From an uncultured Roseibium sp. (GTDB taxonomy: Bacteria > Pseudomonadota > Alphaproteobacteria > Rhizobiales > Stappiaceae): DNA of 64,000 bases. The notes below the pieces were generated by a model. That model was not told the DNA's origin. It saw only the letters and a list, made by a program, of their open reading frames with translations, and made no database searches. Location: positions 124,001 to 188,000 of the forward strand of contig NZ_OY780957.1 of the NCBI RefSeq assembly GCF_963675985.1. The letters are read 5' to 3'. Positions 1 through 8,850 of this stretch are shown here, in pieces. Each line of letters opens with the position of its first letter. Positions within the stretch are counted from its first letter, which is position 1. The translations under genes were made by a program, and so were the position numbers.

Positions 1-350
1 GCTGCGGCATCAATCGATGCCCTCTGCAAATTCAGATTAACCCTTTCATCGGAGGCATATATGACCGGTTCGGATGAACCACCACCCAGCTTACTCTGCC
101 CCCTTATAATCTCAGAGGTTCTCTTTTCCGTGGCTTGATATTCCGGGGTACCATTCGCGAGAAATGATTTGTCAAAGCCGCTCGCTGTTATGGCCTTAGG
201 GATGCCGGAAGAGTTTGTCTCATAGTCGCTATCCGTTAGGCTTCCCGCGCAGGCAACCAAATTGAGTATCAGAAGCCCGATCGCACACCATCGCGCGACG
301 ATATCGACCCCACTCGATCCTGAAACTCTGTTACGCAAGCACAACAACAA
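1..350 (-). CDS. gspD: T2SS outer-membrane secretin, N-terminal fragment (partial)
   Basis: The gene enters the window from the left edge and only its first 100 or so codons are present. It would be the secretin that forms the T2SS outer-membrane channel. The minus-strand frame gives a short hydrophobic signal ending in LVACAG, a lipobox, followed by a polar low-complexity stretch. The frame then reaches VNLNLQRASIDAAA at the edge, which matches the start of the secretin N0 domain. There is no ATG in the frame after the upstream TAG, so translation probably starts at one of the TTG codons at 338-350; the end given is one of these. It lies just downstream of gspK on the same strand. The assignment rests on the lipobox, the N0-like motif and the gsp neighbours. 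Another exported T2SS lipoprotein is possible. Confidence 0.6.
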   Translation of the reverse strand, partial: MLLCLRNRVSGSSGVDIVARWCAIGLLILNLVACAGSLTDSDYETNSSGIPKAITASGFDKSFLANGTPEYQATEKRTSEIIRGQSKLGGGSSEPVIYASDERVNLNLQRASIDAA

Positions 351-517
351 ACCATTTCCCAAGGCGAGTATGGGGAGACGCTTAGAGTAAAACTTCTAGT
401 TTCGGCCGGCATGCTGATCAACGGTATTTTTCACAATACCGCGATGAACTCATAAAAAATCTGTGGACCACACTGTAAAATATTACAATCAGTGAAAATT
501 CGGATTCAAAAGCAGAT

Positions 518-1384
518 TTACACTCGACAAGCGGGAAATCCAAATATCTGGATATCTTGGACCTGAGAAAGACCGTTATCGCTACCAGCAATCGGTGAGG
601 TACTGGATCGCCGAAATAGTGTACGGAAATATCCCGGCCGACTGGTATCCAGGGAAATTGTTTCATCAATTCTATAATATATGTTTCCGCTGGATATCGA
701 AGATACAGTGACTTTGTATGTTCTGTTCGAGGGGGCAGAACCAAACATATTCGACCCGACTTCAGAATTTACCTCAGGGAACACTCTCAGCAAGGACGAA
801 GGCGTAACCTCGCGCGCTAATTTGCTCTTTCCACTATGGAGCGTATAGTATTTCTCCAAGAAGGCGGCTGAGTTCATGGAAAACCCTGCCGCTATAAGGA
901 CGTCTCTTGCCGATGGATATATCCCGGCGAGCGCAAGCTCCCTCACCTTCGCCGCGCTTGGCGAATTCGTATCAAACTTCCCAGTATTGTCCGCCAGCCG
1001 CAAAAACACCGGGTCCGTTACGATCCGTAAATCTACCAATCCAGCTACATCTTGAACTTGTATCGCTGTTTTGGTTGTCTCACTCAATCGACACGGGATA
1101 GGAGAGCCATTAAAGGACACGAGATGCTGGGACGTTGCTGGGCGGGAAATCCTTTGGAGAATGGCAGCCTTTGCCAAATCCAGCCCGGATTCGGACGCCA
1201 ATTCGACACGTGTTCTGGCCGCCAAACGCGCACTTTTTTTCAAGTTCCCGGACACAAGGGCGTTCAGTCCCACGACGAGGCTTGTAACCAAAACGATGAT
1301 CGCGAGCGCACTGATGAACGTATAACCCGCCTTATCCGTGGCCGCCGCCCCAACCTTGCAACCTGAAACAAATCTCATGCGCAT
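518..1384 (-). CDS. gspK: T2SS minor pseudopilin GspK
   Basis: A 288-residue protein with a prepilin leader: a basic N-terminus, then KAG|YTFIS and a hydrophobic helix at about residues 19-43. The residue at +5 of the mature protein is not glutamate, which is the known peculiarity of GspK, the pseudopilin thought to cap the pseudopilus tip. The remainder is the large globular domain expected for GspK, which is longer than in GspG, H, I or J. Its start codon overlaps the start of the divergent prepilin peptidase gene, and neither start has a clear Shine-Dalgarno sequence. Starts at 1384 and 1378 are both possible. It is downstream of gspE-F-I-J but separated from them by gspG and gspO on the other strand. 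Confidence 0.75.
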   Translation of the reverse strand: MRMRFVSGCKVGAAATDKAGYTFISALAIIVLVTSLVVGLNALVSGNLKKSARLAARTRVELASESGLDLAKAAILQRISRPATSQHLVSFNGSPIPCRLSETTKTAIQVQDVAGLVDLRIVTDPVFLRLADNTGKFDTNSPSAAKVRELALAGIYPSARDVLIAAGFSMNSAAFLEKYYTLHSGKSKLAREVTPSSLLRVFPEVNSEVGSNMFGSAPSNRTYKVTVSSISSGNIYYRIDETISLDTSRPGYFRTLFRRSSTSPIAGSDNGLSQVQDIQIFGFPACRV

Positions 1385-1946
1385 GTATTATCTGCTCATA
1401 TTCGTGGTCGCCCTGTCGGCATTCTACTTAGGCTTTGAAGCGCCTGAGATTTCAAACACCACGTGGGCTGCAAGTTTGTTCATCTTACTCAGCTACGCTT
1501 CTTACATCGACATAAAGACATTCGAAATTCCGGATCTTGTCAGTATCGGCCTGTTCCCGCTTGGGGCGCTTTGGTGCGCCACGCACGCTTCGTCTTATCT
1601 CTACGAAAACCTCGCCGGATCCTGCGCCACTCTTGTCGCCCTTTCTCTATTCAACAGCTTATATAGGCGTGTGAGAGAGCAGGACGGCATTGGGTTCGGC
1701 GATATAAAATTGCTGGCTTCCTCGGTCCTTTGGATTGGGATTGCGGCGCTGCCTGCGACACTTCTCATCGCAGCCACTTCAGGCATTGTTGCAAGCCTGA
1801 TTGGGATCAGTAAAAAGGGAAGACAACAGATTGCACAACCCATTCCATTTGGCCCGCACCTCAGTCTGGGCATCTGGATCACTTGGATCGTTGGGACGCA
1901 GTCCCTGACCGACATCATCGCCCATTCCAGAGAGCTTTTTTCATGA
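1377..1946 (+). CDS. gspO: Prepilin peptidase, A24 family (short form)
   Basis: An integral-membrane aspartyl protease that cleaves the leader of the pseudopilins. Two catalytic aspartate motifs are visible: YIDIKTFEIPD (Asp about 45) and GIGFGDIKLL (Asp about 109), within about six hydrophobic segments. At about 189 residues it lacks the cytoplasmic cysteine-rich methyltransferase-associated domain of full-length PilD, so it resembles the short CpaA/TadV type. An upstream GTG at 1338 is also in frame but lies deep inside gspK; the ATG at 1377 (or 1383) is preferred. Its stop overlaps the gspG start as ATGA, implying translational coupling with its main substrate. Confidence 0.85.
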   Translation: MRMYYLLIFVVALSAFYLGFEAPEISNTTWAASLFILLSYASYIDIKTFEIPDLVSIGLFPLGALWCATHASSYLYENLAGSCATLVALSLFNSLYRRVREQDGIGFGDIKLLASSVLWIGIAALPATLLIAATSGIVASLIGISKKGRQQIAQPIPFGPHLSLGIWITWIVGTQSLTDIIAHSRELFS

Positions 1947-2389
1947 CGAACAAGACGCAGTCCGGCAAAAGGACAATCAATCGCAAGAAAGCCGGCTTCA
2001 GCTTGATGGAAGTCCTGATCGCCCTGGCGATATTGGCATTGATTGCAACCATCGTCGGGCCCCGGGCCATTTCCTTCCTCAGCCGCTCCAAGACTAAAAC
2101 AGCGGAACTCCAAATCGAAGAACTCAAAACCTCGTTGGAACTCTACTATCTGGATATCGGCCGCTACCCGAGCGAGAGTGGGGGGTTGAAAGCCCTTGTG
2201 ATGCCCTCAGACAACACCCCAAACTGGAACGGCCCCTATCTGGAAAACGCCGCTTCGCTCAACGATCCCTGGGATCGCCCCTATCTTTACAGATCACCAG
2301 GGTCAAAAGGCGAATACGAAATCTACACCCTTGGGCGGGACGGCGCCGAAGGTGGAAGCGGTGAAGACAAGGATATTCTCAAATACTGA
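1943..2389 (+). CDS. gspG: T2SS major pseudopilin GspG
   Basis: The main subunit of the T2SS pseudopilus. The protein has 148 residues. It starts with a basic leader, then the cleavage/methylation motif KAG|FSLMEVLIALAIL with Glu at +5, and a transmembrane helix. The C-terminal half has the GspG hallmarks DIGRYPSESGGLKAL, GPYL, DPWDRPYLYRSPG, and the glycine/aspartate calcium loop near the end. The ATG overlaps the stop of the prepilin peptidase gene (ATGA). It is convergent with gspJ, with one base between the stop codons. It is unusual that the major pseudopilin is encoded on the strand opposite to gspE, F, I, J and K. Confidence 0.95.
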   Translation: MTNKTQSGKRTINRKKAGFSLMEVLIALAILALIATIVGPRAISFLSRSKTKTAELQIEELKTSLELYYLDIGRYPSESGGLKALVMPSDNTPNWNGPYLENAASLNDPWDRPYLYRSPGSKGEYEIYTLGRDGAEGGSGEDKDILKY

Positions 2390-2390
2390 C

Positions 2391-2957
2391 CTAATTCCGC
2401 AAGGCAATGTAGATCGAAAAAGCCTGCTCTTCGCCGATCATCCGCAAGTCCACCTTGATCAGGTCCGGAATAGGTTTCGACGGCTCCCATGAGCCGTTCC
2501 ACCCCGGTTCACCCTGAGTTTCAGCTTTCCCGAAATAATCAAACGAGATCAGTCTCACCTGTTTGAGACGAATGGCTTTTCGGGTCCGTCCATCTTCGCT
2601 GACGGAACTGATGAGGCTCTGCCCCCCCGAGATCTCAACTGTGGTCTCGGCACGTTGGAAAAGCGTGCCATCGAAGCTGGTATTCGACAGAAACCTTACC
2701 CGCTTGGTGGAACCGGCCACGCCGCCGCCAGAGTTTTTGACTGGCGGGACCACGGCAAGAAACGTCTGGCGCAGCAACACCAATTCCGCCGTTTCAATCG
2801 AGCTTTTGGAAGAATCGAGCGCTTGCGTCCAAAGCCGCTTACCAAATGAAAGCGTGGATACGGCAGCCAGCAAGAAGAGCCCGAACACAACGAGGGAAAC
2901 CATCAACTCGATCGTGGTGAACCCGGCTTTGGCGGCTCGGGGCTGACTCCAGACCAT
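2391..2957 (-). CDS. gspJ: T2SS minor pseudopilin GspJ
   Basis: A 188-residue pseudopilin with the leader KAG|FTTIELMVSLVVFGLFLLA (Glu at +5). A soluble domain of about 150 residues follows, with a GspJ-like C-terminal region (DLIKVDLRM...FSIYIALRN). Minor pseudopilins I, J and K form the tip complex that primes the pseudopilus. It follows the gspI stop by one base, so the two are probably translationally coupled. GspJ rather than GspH is chosen from the length, the glycine-rich loop followed by VRF, and its position between gspI and gspK. Confidence 0.75.
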   Translation of the reverse strand: MVWSQPRAAKAGFTTIELMVSLVVFGLFLLAAVSTLSFGKRLWTQALDSSKSSIETAELVLLRQTFLAVVPPVKNSGGGVAGSTKRVRFLSNTSFDGTLFQRAETTVEISGGQSLISSVSEDGRTRKAIRLKQVRLISFDYFGKAETQGEPGWNGSWEPSKPIPDLIKVDLRMIGEEQAFSIYIALRN

Positions 2958-2958
2958 G

Positions 2959-3345
2959 TCAGTTTCTCTGGATTATTTTGCTGAACATCGGCCCCTTGCC
3001 ACTGTCTTCATCCACGACTTGGATAGCCACATTGAGAAGCAACGCCTTTGGTATGCGGATGCCGATTTGACTGCTTTCAAGCAGGCTCTGTCTTACCGAC
3101 AGGAGCTTCCCATTGCCGATTGGCTTTTCATAGGCACCGCCATCTTGGGCGAGACCGGCTTCGATTAAGGCGAATTCCGACATGACGGCGCTGATCGTCT
3201 TGTCTGACAGTTCCGAAGTTTCCTGGCCCCGCATTCCAGTCCAGAAGGACTTGTGAACCAGAATAACGAAAGCGGCGAAGACCATGAACGCAACCAGGGT
3301 CTCGAGGAGTGTAAAGCCCCCTTTCGGTTGTCTAGAACGCCGCAT
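2959..3345 (-). CDS. gspI: T2SS minor pseudopilin GspI
   Basis: A 128-residue pseudopilin with the leader PKGG|FTLLETLVAFMVFAAFVIL. The FTLLETLVA form and the short length are typical of GspI, which contacts GspJ and GspK at the pseudopilus tip. The start overlaps the last codons of gspF. Apart from the N-terminal helix the sequence is weakly conserved, so assignment as GspI rather than GspH depends on gene order and size. Confidence 0.65.
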   Translation of the reverse strand: MRRSRQPKGGFTLLETLVAFMVFAAFVILVHKSFWTGMRGQETSELSDKTISAVMSEFALIEAGLAQDGGAYEKPIGNGKLLSVRQSLLESSQIGIRIPKALLLNVAIQVVDEDSGKGPMFSKIIQRN

Positions 3346-4555
3346 CGTTCAGGCTCATGATGGCGTCCACGATAACGAGAACGAAAGTGCCGACGAAGGA
3401 GCCGACCAGTAACGTCAGAACCGGCGGTAAGAGTTTCACCGCGGTCTCCACCTGCTTGTCGAGCACGGCCCGCTCGACGTCGGAAATCTGTGCCAAAGCG
3501 TCCGGCAAGGCTCGCGTTTCCCCACCGGCGCGGGCAAGTGCGAAAAACGTCTTTGGCAGGCGGGAAAACGTTGCAAATGCCTGATCCAGGGATTGCCCTT
3601 CCTTCAGGGCTGGAAGAGCTGATCGGATCGCATTGGAAAAATAGGCCGTCTTGACCACCCCTTGGGCAATTTCCAACGCGCGAACCAGTTCAACGTGATG
3701 CCGCAGCATCATGCCAAGACTGTTACAGAAACGAATTGTCTCCGAACCGGATAGCATCTTCCGAGCCACCGGCAATCGAAACAGCATCTCTTCGATGACG
3801 ATTTTTCCTGTTTTGGAAAAGGGAAAGGCGGCCAGCAGGCTTAAGATCAGGACCGATACCAGTGCGACGAACAGCGTGTTTTCGGACACATAGGTAGCCC
3901 CCCTATTCATCAGAAAGAGAAGGGTCGGCACCTGGCCCTTGCCTTGTTCCAGCAGCGGCATCAGAGTCGGAACCATGTAAAAGGCCATGAAGGCCAACAT
4001 GGACAGGCTGGCGAAGACAAGAAGCATGGGATAAGCGAAGGCACCCTTGATCTTGCGCCGGATCTCCTGCTCCTTTTCCAGCTGACCAGCAAGCATGTCC
4101 AGCACCTCGCCAAGGGTCGCGGTGTTCTCGCCTGAGGAAATCAGGCTCAATATATAGGGCGATGCAAAATCCTTGGCTTCGGCCATTGCGGAAGACAGGC
4201 TTTGTCCCTCTGCAACGCGAGCGCCGATCGATTTGAGAATCCGCTTTCCTCGTCCGGTCGTCTCCATGTCGGTGGTCAATTCAAGAGCCGTCGGCACGGC
4301 AACATGCCGGGAGATCAGAATTGCAAGCATACGGATGGACCGCACGATCAAAAGCGGATCGTGAAACAATCGGTCGAGAAGGGTTTGGAACGACAATGCA
4401 CCGGCTTCGCCGCCACCTCCTCCGTCTGAAATGCTGATCGGTGTCAGGTTGCGCTGATTAAGCGCGCGGAAAGCCTCGTCCCGCGAATTCGCCTGAATTT
4501 CACCGAACGTCTTGCGGCCATCGGGTCCATAGGCGGAATAGGAGAAGGGCTGCAT
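3332..4555 (-). CDS. gspF: T2SS inner-membrane platform protein GspF
   Basis: A polytopic inner-membrane protein of 407 residues that anchors the GspE ATPase and the pseudopilus. The N-terminus has the family motif FSYSAYGPDGRKTFGEIQA. Two T2SSF domains follow, each ending in a transmembrane segment: one hydrophobic pair at about residues 175-245, and the last helix (PPVLTLLVGSFVGTFVLVIV) near residue 380-400. Internal duplication is visible, with LSSAMAEAKDF in repeat one and LDQAFATFSRLP in repeat two. Length and composition are normal for the family. It follows gspE by 19 bases and overlaps gspI. Confidence 0.95.
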   Translation of the reverse strand: MQPFSYSAYGPDGRKTFGEIQANSRDEAFRALNQRNLTPISISDGGGGGEAGALSFQTLLDRLFHDPLLIVRSIRMLAILISRHVAVPTALELTTDMETTGRGKRILKSIGARVAEGQSLSSAMAEAKDFASPYILSLISSGENTATLGEVLDMLAGQLEKEQEIRRKIKGAFAYPMLLVFASLSMLAFMAFYMVPTLMPLLEQGKGQVPTLLFLMNRGATYVSENTLFVALVSVLILSLLAAFPFSKTGKIVIEEMLFRLPVARKMLSGSETIRFCNSLGMMLRHHVELVRALEIAQGVVKTAYFSNAIRSALPALKEGQSLDQAFATFSRLPKTFFALARAGGETRALPDALAQISDVERAVLDKQVETAVKLLPPVLTLLVGSFVGTFVLVIVDAIMSLNDAAF

Positions 4556-4574
4556 TTGGTACCGCCGCTCCGCC

Positions 4575-6302
4575 TCAAACCGGCCCGATCAGGGACATGA
4601 CTTCATCCACGGTCGTGACCCCGTCGGCAATCAATTGGAGCCCCGTTTCGAACTGGCTCTTGAACCCCATCTGCCTGGCAGCGGAGCGAATGGCCTGCCA
4701 GTTGCTGCCGCTGGAAATGTGGTCCTTCAATTCCTCAGTCAAAATCAGCAGCTCACAGACGATGGTCCGCCCCGAATAGCCAGTGTGGTTACAGGCCTTA
4801 CAACCAACCGCAACCTTGTGACGGATCGGCGGATGTGCGCCCGCGTCGATGCCACGTCCGGCCGGTTGGTACTTATGGTCCGCCTCCTCACGACAGGCCG
4901 GACAGAGCTTACGCACCAGTCGTTGCGACATGATGCCGTTGATATGGGCACCGAGCAGATACCGTGGCACGCCCATATCGGCGAGACGGTTGATGGAAGA
5001 TATCGCCCCGTCCGTATGCAGGGTTGAAAACACCTGGTGCCCGGTCATGGACGCACGCAAGGCGATCTGGGCCGTTTCGATATCCCGGATTTCGCCGATC
5101 ATGATCGTATCCGGGTCTTGGCGGAGGATCGTTCTCAGGACGGTGGCGAAATCGAGCCCGAGATCGGTGTTCACATGCACCTGCATGACGCCATCCAGAC
5201 GGTATTCCACCGGATCTTCGACGGAAATCACCTTGCGCCGGGTCCGGTCGATCTTGCCGAGCGCCGTATAAAGTGTCGTCGTCTTGCCGCTACCGGTTGG
5301 CCCCGTGACCAGAAACATGCCGCTTGGCCGCCGGATTAACCGCTCCAGTTGTGCCTGCGTATCGGCATCGAAGCCAAGCGCATCCCAATTCAGTTTCGAT
5401 GCGTCCTGCACAAGAAGCCTCAGGACGATGCTTTCCCCGTCCACGGTCGGCAGGGAGGAAATACGCAGATCGATCTTCTGCCCGCCCGCAATCACGGACG
5501 AACGGCCGTCCTGGGGCAGCCGGCGTTCGGTGATGTCCATCTTGCCGAGGATTTTCAGACGCGAAATGATCGCCGGCTGAAGCTGATGATCGAAATGCCG
5601 AACCTCGATCAACTGACCGTCGATGCGATAGCGGACTGCCAGCCCCGCCGCATCCGGCTCTAGATGGATGTCGGACGCTCCCCGCTCGAAGGCATCGACG
5701 AACAGCGCATTCACCTGCTGTACCACCGGTCCTTCGTTGGCGAGTGCGCGCAGATGCTCGACATCGGAAGGAAGCGGACCGGCCGGACCGGCCGGACCGG
5801 AGAAGACGGCATTGTCGTTGTCCGGAACAGCTGTTTCCGAAGCAACTTGTCCAAGAAGCGATGCGATCTGCCGTGGCGTGGCGCAGACAGGCACGACCTT
5901 GCGATCAAGCATATAACCGATGGCGCTGAAGGCCTCACCGTTCAGCGGATCGTTGGTCGCGATCCAGACAGTCTCGTCATCCGCTCTTACGGGGACTATC
6001 TGATGGGTTTGCAGGAAGGAATGGGAAAGTACCTTAGCCAGTTCCAATTCCGGCACCGCATCATCTGCGCCGAGCGTTTCAAGGTCCAGCCACCGAGCCC
6101 AAAACGACACCAGTTTCTCTTGGGTCAGGATACCAAGTTCGGTCAGCACCGTCCGCAGAGGTGTGTGGGTATCCTGATGCGCCTGCCAGGCCCGTTCCGC
6201 ACCCTTCTCGTCGACGAATTTCAGGCGCACCAACGCATCGCGCATGTTTTCGACGCTCGGTTGAGGAGAAATGTAAGAATCCACGCGATCCGCCTTGGAC
6301 AC
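4575..6302 (-). CDS. gspE: T2SS assembly ATPase GspE
   Basis: The cytoplasmic hexameric ATPase that powers pseudopilus assembly. It has 575 residues: an N-terminal MshEN-like domain (about 20-165), then the N2 domain. The Walker A motif GPTGSGKTT is near 332, the Asp box and Walker B DPDTIMIGEIRD are near 394, and a His box lies in between. A tetracysteine zinc motif (CPAC...CKAC) is at about 465-505. The linker near residue 170 contains PAGPAGP, encoded by an almost perfect 9-bp tandem repeat (GGACCGGCC, 5776-5800). The frame begins at a GTG at 6302 without a clear ribosome site; an ATG at 6245 also matches the start of the MshEN domain. An AT-rich gap of about 50 bases separates it from the divergent gspL, and the promoters of both operons must lie there. 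Confidence 0.96.
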   Translation of the reverse strand: MSKADRVDSYISPQPSVENMRDALVRLKFVDEKGAERAWQAHQDTHTPLRTVLTELGILTQEKLVSFWARWLDLETLGADDAVPELELAKVLSHSFLQTHQIVPVRADDETVWIATNDPLNGEAFSAIGYMLDRKVVPVCATPRQIASLLGQVASETAVPDNDNAVFSGPAGPAGPLPSDVEHLRALANEGPVVQQVNALFVDAFERGASDIHLEPDAAGLAVRYRIDGQLIEVRHFDHQLQPAIISRLKILGKMDITERRLPQDGRSSVIAGGQKIDLRISSLPTVDGESIVLRLLVQDASKLNWDALGFDADTQAQLERLIRRPSGMFLVTGPTGSGKTTTLYTALGKIDRTRRKVISVEDPVEYRLDGVMQVHVNTDLGLDFATVLRTILRQDPDTIMIGEIRDIETAQIALRASMTGHQVFSTLHTDGAISSINRLADMGVPRYLLGAHINGIMSQRLVRKLCPACREEADHKYQPAGRGIDAGAHPPIRHKVAVGCKACNHTGYSGRTIVCELLILTEELKDHISSGSNWQAIRSAARQMGFKSQFETGLQLIADGVTTVDEVMSLIGPV

Positions 6303-6355
6303 AGGAAGTACAGCTAGTATTGATAAATTTATACAGGGCAGGATTGCAAAACGAA

Positions 6356-7441
6356 ATGGCCATGGGGTCGGAAACTATTGCTCGTTCACCGGTGGTTCGT
6401 ATGCTCGCGTCCGGCCTCGCATGGTGGCTGCGCGAACTTCGCCAGATTGGCAGAGACCTGTCCGCTTATCTACCGGACAAACGCCAAACGAAACCTGTCG
6501 TCTTGCTTGGCGCCGACGAAGCCGTGCCCAGCGGGAAGGATGCAAGTGACGCCGACGCCCTCACGACGGATCTGAGCGAGGAAGCCTGGGCTTCTCTGCA
6601 CGCTAAACTCGCTGCCAACGGTCGGTCAGGCGAACCGGTCTCCTTGAGAATTGCCGATGCCTTGTGCCTGGTAAAACGGGACGACTATCCGCGTGTGCCG
6701 GATCACGACCTCAAAGCGATCGTCGACCTGGAAGTTGCCACCACAACGCCTTTCGGTCCTGCAAACGCCTTCTGGACCTGGCGCCGTCCCCTTGCTGGAC
6801 CACCCCAGACACGAATTGAAACGGTCATCGTCAAGAAAGATCTGATCGATCGGATCGAGAGCCTGGCAGCAGCTTCCGGCCTCGACTTGCAGGAGATTTC
6901 TCCGGCGACGAGAGAGGACATGCCTCAGCGTCCCTTCAAAATCTACGAAACGGCCGCCACCAGGGCGAAGAAAATGTGGCGCAAGGTCAATCTGGTCCTT
7001 GCGGGCCTTCTCGTCGCGGGATGCGGTTTTGTTTACACCTGGACCTATCTTGAAAAGGCCGCAGCGCTTGACGCGATCGAAGCCGATATCCGCGCGAAGA
7101 CCAAGGTCGCTAAAGCCCTGCGCCAGGAACAGACACGGCAGGAGGAAGTAGCCCAAGCCGCTGCCGAAATCGCCAAGCTGAAAAACGCGCAAACGTCAGT
7201 CGTTGAGGCTTGGGCCCACATCACTGGCTTACTGCCGAAATCCGCCTGGCTGTCGGAAATGACCCTCTCCAGGGACGACGGTACGCTGGTCGGCTTCACC
7301 ACCAATGCAGCCTTTTTGATCGAACTTCTTGAACAGGATTCCGCTTTCAAGGATGTTCAATTCGCCACACCGGTGCGGATCGACCCGCTCAGCAAGGCCG
7401 AACGCTTCGATATCCGCTTCAAACGCGAGGGCGGCGGATGA
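6356..7441 (+). CDS. gspL: T2SS inner-membrane assembly protein GspL (PilN-like)
   Basis: A bitopic protein of about 361 residues with a cytoplasmic actin-like N-terminal half, a single transmembrane segment at about 212-232 and a periplasmic PilN/GspL-type domain with a coiled-coil stretch (QEQTRQEEVAQAAAEIAKLK). The C-terminal domain pattern WLSEMTLSRDDGTLVGFT is typical of the PilN fold. GspL binds GspE in the cytoplasm and GspM in the periplasm. The frame is open upstream to 6161, but that overlaps gspE; the ATG at 6356 (or 6362) is more sensible. It overlaps gspM by four bases. The sequence is diverged enough that a plain PilN-domain label would also be defensible. Confidence 0.75.
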   Translation: MAMGSETIARSPVVRMLASGLAWWLRELRQIGRDLSAYLPDKRQTKPVVLLGADEAVPSGKDASDADALTTDLSEEAWASLHAKLAANGRSGEPVSLRIADALCLVKRDDYPRVPDHDLKAIVDLEVATTTPFGPANAFWTWRRPLAGPPQTRIETVIVKKDLIDRIESLAAASGLDLQEISPATREDMPQRPFKIYETAATRAKKMWRKVNLVLAGLLVAGCGFVYTWTYLEKAAALDAIEADIRAKTKVAKALRQEQTRQEEVAQAAAEIAKLKNAQTSVVEAWAHITGLLPKSAWLSEMTLSRDDGTLVGFTTNAAFLIELLEQDSAFKDVQFATPVRIDPLSKAERFDIRFKREGGG

Positions 7442-8010
7442 TGGGGGGAAAGCCACTATCGCCGCGTGGTCGCAGGCTCGCCGCCCTCGCCCTGCTTGGC
7501 CTGGGCTTATGGCTGGTCTGGGCTGGACTGGTATCGCCGCTGATTGCCGCGCAGGATGAGCTAAACGTCAGGATAGCCTCAGCACGCGGCCAATTGGGAC
7601 GCCTGGAGACAATCATCGCCCGCACCCAAGCAAGCGCAGACATCGAGACAGCTGACACCGCAAACCGCACCTGGGCCGGAGCCAGCAAACCGGTGATCGC
7701 CGCCAAAGTGCAGAAACAGGTGCAAAGTCAAGCTACAAGCAGCGGCATCACCATCGTCACCGTCGCCCCGACCCAATCGGCCTTTGCCAAGGACATCGAT
7801 ACGGCCGGTCTTGTGGTCGAGGGTCACGGCGAGATCGCGGCCTTCGTTGACCTGTTCGCTGCCCTGGAACGGAACCGACCGATACTCTTTGTCGATCATC
7901 TGGTCCTGAGGCGCTATCAGGGCTCCACCGGGCCGAAACCCGGCGAGCGGTTGCCGCTGTCGGCTCGGTTCGAAATTCATGCGCCTTATCGGCCTGGTGG
8001 AAACAGCTGA
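7438..8010 (+). CDS. gspM: T2SS inner-membrane protein GspM
   Basis: A 190-residue bitopic protein with a short cytoplasmic start, one transmembrane helix at about residues 14-36, a coiled-coil segment, and a ferredoxin-like periplasmic domain. This matches the GspMb type (GITIVTV...LVVEGHGEIAAFVDLFAALE). The start overlaps the gspL stop as ATGA and the stop overlaps the next start as TGATG, so gspL, gspM and the next gene form one translationally coupled operon. GspM pairs with GspL in the T2SS inner-membrane platform. Confidence 0.78.
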   Translation: MMGGKPLSPRGRRLAALALLGLGLWLVWAGLVSPLIAAQDELNVRIASARGQLGRLETIIARTQASADIETADTANRTWAGASKPVIAAKVQKQVQSQATSSGITIVTVAPTQSAFAKDIDTAGLVVEGHGEIAAFVDLFAALERNRPILFVDHLVLRRYQGSTGPKPGERLPLSARFEIHAPYRPGGNS

Positions 8011-8615
8011 TGCCGGGACCCTATCTTCCGCCGATCTCGACGCTCCTCCTGCTTGCCGTTGTCGCAGCAGGCGGAACTGCAGCTGCATCTTTGATGGAAC
8101 CAAAGGAACGGTCCGGTATTTCCGCGGTTAAGACGGCAAGTGCAAAAACCGATACCGCCCCAACGGACGTCGCCTCGCTTTGGGCCGGACCTCGCGCGGA
8201 GACCCGCAGAGAAATCCTGCAAGCTCCACTCTTTTCTGAGGATCGTAAGCTGCCCGAGCCATTCAAGGTTGTTCATCGGACGCCGACGCGCCCGCCGGCA
8301 CCGGTGGCGCAGCATCAGGCCGTCGATTCGGCCAATGCTCCGCCCGGCGCTAATCCGCCACCGCAAAAGAAAGAAGCAAAATCCAATGCTGCAAGCAAAT
8401 CGCTAATTCTGCCCAAACTGCGATTACTTGGCGTCCTAATCAGGGGCGATGAAGCCAGAGCGCTCCTAGCAGAGACGATGGAGGGTGCGGAGGAAGTTTG
8501 GATCGAGCGCGGTGAGAAGATCGCAGATTGGAAATTAATGATAGTGAGTCCCGGCTCAGTACGCCTTGAGGCAAGAAAAAAGATATTAATATTGGAACTT
8601 AATCCAGATGAATAA
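8010..8615 (+). CDS. GspC/GspN-like T2SS protein
   Basis: A 201-residue protein with an N-terminal transmembrane helix (about 8-28), a proline/alanine-rich periplasmic linker (about 90-130) and a small C-terminal domain (about 138-195). The C-terminal pattern LRLLGVLIRGDEARALL...WIERGEKIADWKLMIV...VRLE...ILEL is that of the GspC homology region, which contacts the secretin N0 domain. No PDZ domain follows. It is coupled to gspM by TGATG. The last 60 bases are markedly AT-richer than the rest, marking the junction with the next region. It may be named GspN or a short GspC. Confidence 0.62.
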   Translation: MPGPYLPPISTLLLLAVVAAGGTAAASLMEPKERSGISAVKTASAKTDTAPTDVASLWAGPRAETRREILQAPLFSEDRKLPEPFKVVHRTPTRPPAPVAQHQAVDSANAPPGANPPPQKKEAKSNAASKSLILPKLRLLGVLIRGDEARALLAETMEGAEEVWIERGEKIADWKLMIVSPGSVRLEARKKILILELNPDE

Positions 8616-8850
8616 GCATTAAAGCTTTATAAACAAGTGATAAATAGATGAATTGAGTAGCACCTAGAATCGTAGACGCCTTCTTTCCTAAATCTGAGGT
8701 AATGAGGCTATGATGGGCACAAGCAATTTCAGTGACCAATTCAAACGTGACTCGATGGTGTCTGAAATGGAATTCAATCGCCTATCGAGGTCGAACTACA
8801 GCAAATAATGAACTCTAAAGGCATCTAGTAAACTCCGGGCTATTCAAGAA

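Noticed and set aside
5776..5800. GGACCGGCC tandem repeat in gspE as a phase-variation switch
   Set aside because: The 9-bp unit keeps the frame at any copy number, so it would only change the length of a flexible Pro/Gly/Ala linker.
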